Under the pieces are notes generated by a model. The model was given only the letters and a program-made list of their open reading frames with translations. It searched no databases and had not been told where the DNA came from. A stretch of 61,622 nucleotides of DNA from Actinoplanes sp. KI2 (GTDB lineage Bacteria; Actinomycetota; Actinomycetes; Mycobacteriales; Micromonosporaceae), in contig NZ_JAOSZE010000053.1 in assembly GCF_025630775.1 (NCBI RefSeq), positions 1-61,622 on the forward strand. The letters are read 5' to 3'. Numbering within the stretch: position 1 is the first letter of the stretch; each line of letters opens with the position of its first letter. The position numbers were made by a program, and so were the translations under genes. This document shows, piece by piece, positions 60,281-61,622 of this stretch.

Positions 60281-61622
60281 TCAGCTGTCGCCGCCGGTCT
60301 CGCCCACCGGGGCCGCGGACACGTCGTCGATCGCGTACTTCTTGGCCGCCTCGGCCGGCACGTGCATCGGGACCTTGCCGCGCAGCGCCAGTTGGCGCAG
60401 CGTGGCCACGGCCACCGACTCGCCGTCCACGTGGAAGTGGCGGCGCAGCGCGTGCCGGGTGTCGCTCATCCCGAAGCCGTCGGTGCCCAGCGACGTGTAG
60501 TCGTTCGGCACCCAGCGGGAGATCAGGTCGGGGACCGCCCGCATGAAGTCGCTGACCGCGACGACCGGGCCCTCGGTGCCCTCCAGCTTCTGCCAGATGT
60601 ACGGCTTGCGGGGCTGGTCGCCGGGGTTGAGCAGGTTGTGCTCCTCGACCTCGACGGCGTCCCGGCGCAGCTCGGTCCATGAGGTGACCGACCAGACGTC
60701 GGCGGCCACGCCCCAGTCCTGGGCCAGCAGCTCCTGCGCCTTGAGCGCCCAGCCCATGCCGGTGCCCGAGGCCAGGATCTGCGCCTTCGGCCCGGTGGTC
60801 TCGGGTGCCTCCCGATACCGGTAGATGCCCTTGAGCAGGCCCTCGACGTCGACGCCCTCGGGCTCGGCGGGCTGCACGATCGGCTCGTTGTAGACGGTGA
60901 GGTAGTAGAAGACGTTCTCCTGCTTCTCGCCGTACATGCGGTGCAGGCCGTTCTCCACGATGTGCGCGATCTCGAACGCGTACGCCGGGTCGTAGGACAC
61001 CACGGCCGGGTTGGTCGCCGCGATCAGCAGCGAGTGGCCGTCCTCGTGCTGCAGACCCTCGCCGTTCAGCGTGGTGCGGCCGGCGGTGGCGCCGAGGAGG
61101 AAGCCCCGGGTCATCTGGTCGGACGCCGCCCACAGCTCGTCCGCGGTCCGCTGGAAGCCGAACATCGAGTAGAAGATGTACAGCGGGATCATCGGCTCGT
61201 CGTGGGTGGCGTACGAGGTCCCGGCCGCGATGAAGCTCGCCGTCGACCCGGCCTCGTTGATCCCCTCGTGCAGGATCTGGCCGTCCTTCGCCTCCTTGTA
61301 CGACAGGAACAGGTCCCGGTCGACCGAGGTGTAGGTCTGCCCGTGCGGCGAGTAGATCTTCTTGGTCGGGAACAACGAGTCCATGCCGAACGTACGCGCC
61401 TCGTCCGGGATGATCGGCACCCAGCGCGCGCCGAACTCCTTGTCCTTCATCAGGTCCTTGAGGAGCCGGACGAAGGCCATCGTGGTCGCGATCTTCTGCT
61501 TGCCGCTGCCGCGCTTGACGTCGCCGAACGCCTTGGAATCCGGGATCGCCAGCGACTTCGCCTTGGTGCGCCGCGACGGGATGGAGCCGCCCAGCTCGCG
61601 GCGCCGCTCGAGCATGTACTGC
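60281..61622 (-). CDS. aceE: Pyruvate dehydrogenase E1 component, homodimeric (partial)
   Basis: Only the last about 447 residues are in the window; the 5' part lies beyond 61622. The visible part has VKRGSGKQKIATTMAFVRLLKDLMKDKEFGARWVPIIPDEARTFGMDSLFP, HEGINEAGSTASFIAAGTSYATHDEPMIPLYIFYSMFGFQRTADELWAA and AGRTTLNGEGLQHEDGHS, typical of homodimeric AceE. It decarboxylates pyruvate with ThDP. Full-length actinobacterial AceE has about 900 residues. It makes acetyl-CoA, the precursor for the fatty-acid operon nearby. Confidence 0.95.
   Translation of the reverse strand, partial: QYMLERRRELGGSIPSRRTKAKSLAIPDSKAFGDVKRGSGKQKIATTMAFVRLLKDLMKDKEFGARWVPIIPDEARTFGMDSLFPTKKIYSPHGQTYTSVDRDLFLSYKEAKDGQILHEGINEAGSTASFIAAGTSYATHDEPMIPLYIFYSMFGFQRTADELWAASDQMTRGFLLGATAGRTTLNGEGLQHEDGHSLLIAATNPAVVSYDPAYAFEIAHIVENGLHRMYGEKQENVFYYLTVYNEPIVQPAEPEGVDVEGLLKGIYRYREAPETTGPKAQILASGTGMGWALKAQELLAQDWGVAADVWSVTSWTELRRDAVEVEEHNLLNPGDQPRKPYIWQKLEGTEGPVVAVSDFMRAVPDLISRWVPNDYTSLGTDGFGMSDTRHALRRHFHVDGESVAVATLRQLALRGKVPMHVPAEAAKKYAIDDVSAAPVGETGGDS

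Overview
The window is GC-rich actinomycete chromosome, most like Micromonosporaceae (Actinoplanes-type). Signs of this are the very high third-position GC, the many GTG/TTG starts, and a type II fatty-acid locus in the order fasR-fabD-fabH-acpP-fabF. Further signs are a homodimeric pyruvate dehydrogenase (aceE), a DUF3145 gene, a HelD/HelR-type helicase and LacI/CebR-type sugar operators. Genus assignment is inference.

Positions 1-3886 form an accessory segment with visibly lower GC, ending at the 3' end of a tRNA-Met(CAU) gene. It holds a PLD-like putative nuclease, a broken Imm8-type immunity gene, an uncharacterised 125-aa protein and a small membrane protein. From 4 to 10.5 kb come an FAD oxidoreductase, a MocR regulator divergent from an aminotransferase, tRNA-Asn, and a compact unit of RNase A-like toxin, probable immunity protein and methyltransferase.

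From 10.5 to 17.2 kb lie an exported GH5 mannanase with a CebR-type operator, a lipoprotein, a Ser/Thr kinase divergent from an ECF sigma factor, and a benzoylformate decarboxylase. The urea transporter operon urtABCDE (17.2-22.0 kb) contains an extra 30-codon ORF coupled to both urtB and urtC. Beside it are a signal-less UrtA/AmiC-like protein and a divergent MarR regulator, a plausible sensor module. A flavoprotein, an exported GH3 enzyme and a large LuxR-type ATPase regulator follow.

From 28.6 to 33.6 kb are a 45-codon small ORF, an SRPBCC protein, a tyrosine phosphatase, argS and an exported 5'-nucleotidase. argS is preceded by an arginine-rich 16-codon leader peptide and mutually exclusive hairpins, an apparent attenuator. 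From 33.6 to 46.5 kb come MerR, a second Ser/Thr kinase, a STAS protein with a tandem repeat grown from its own 3' end, surE-pfkB, the HelD-type helicase, an ArsR/SRPBCC pair, a hydrolase, carbonic anhydrase and DUF3145.

The last part holds a GH3 lipoprotein, the fatty-acid synthase operon with fasR, a TetR gene behind twin palindromes, a sigma-like/membrane protein pair, gltX, an MFS transporter divergent from a reductase/ArsR pair, and the 3' half of aceE. The most novel-looking elements are the argS leader, the coupled 30-aa ORF in urt, the RNase A-like toxin unit and the AmiC-like/MarR sensor.
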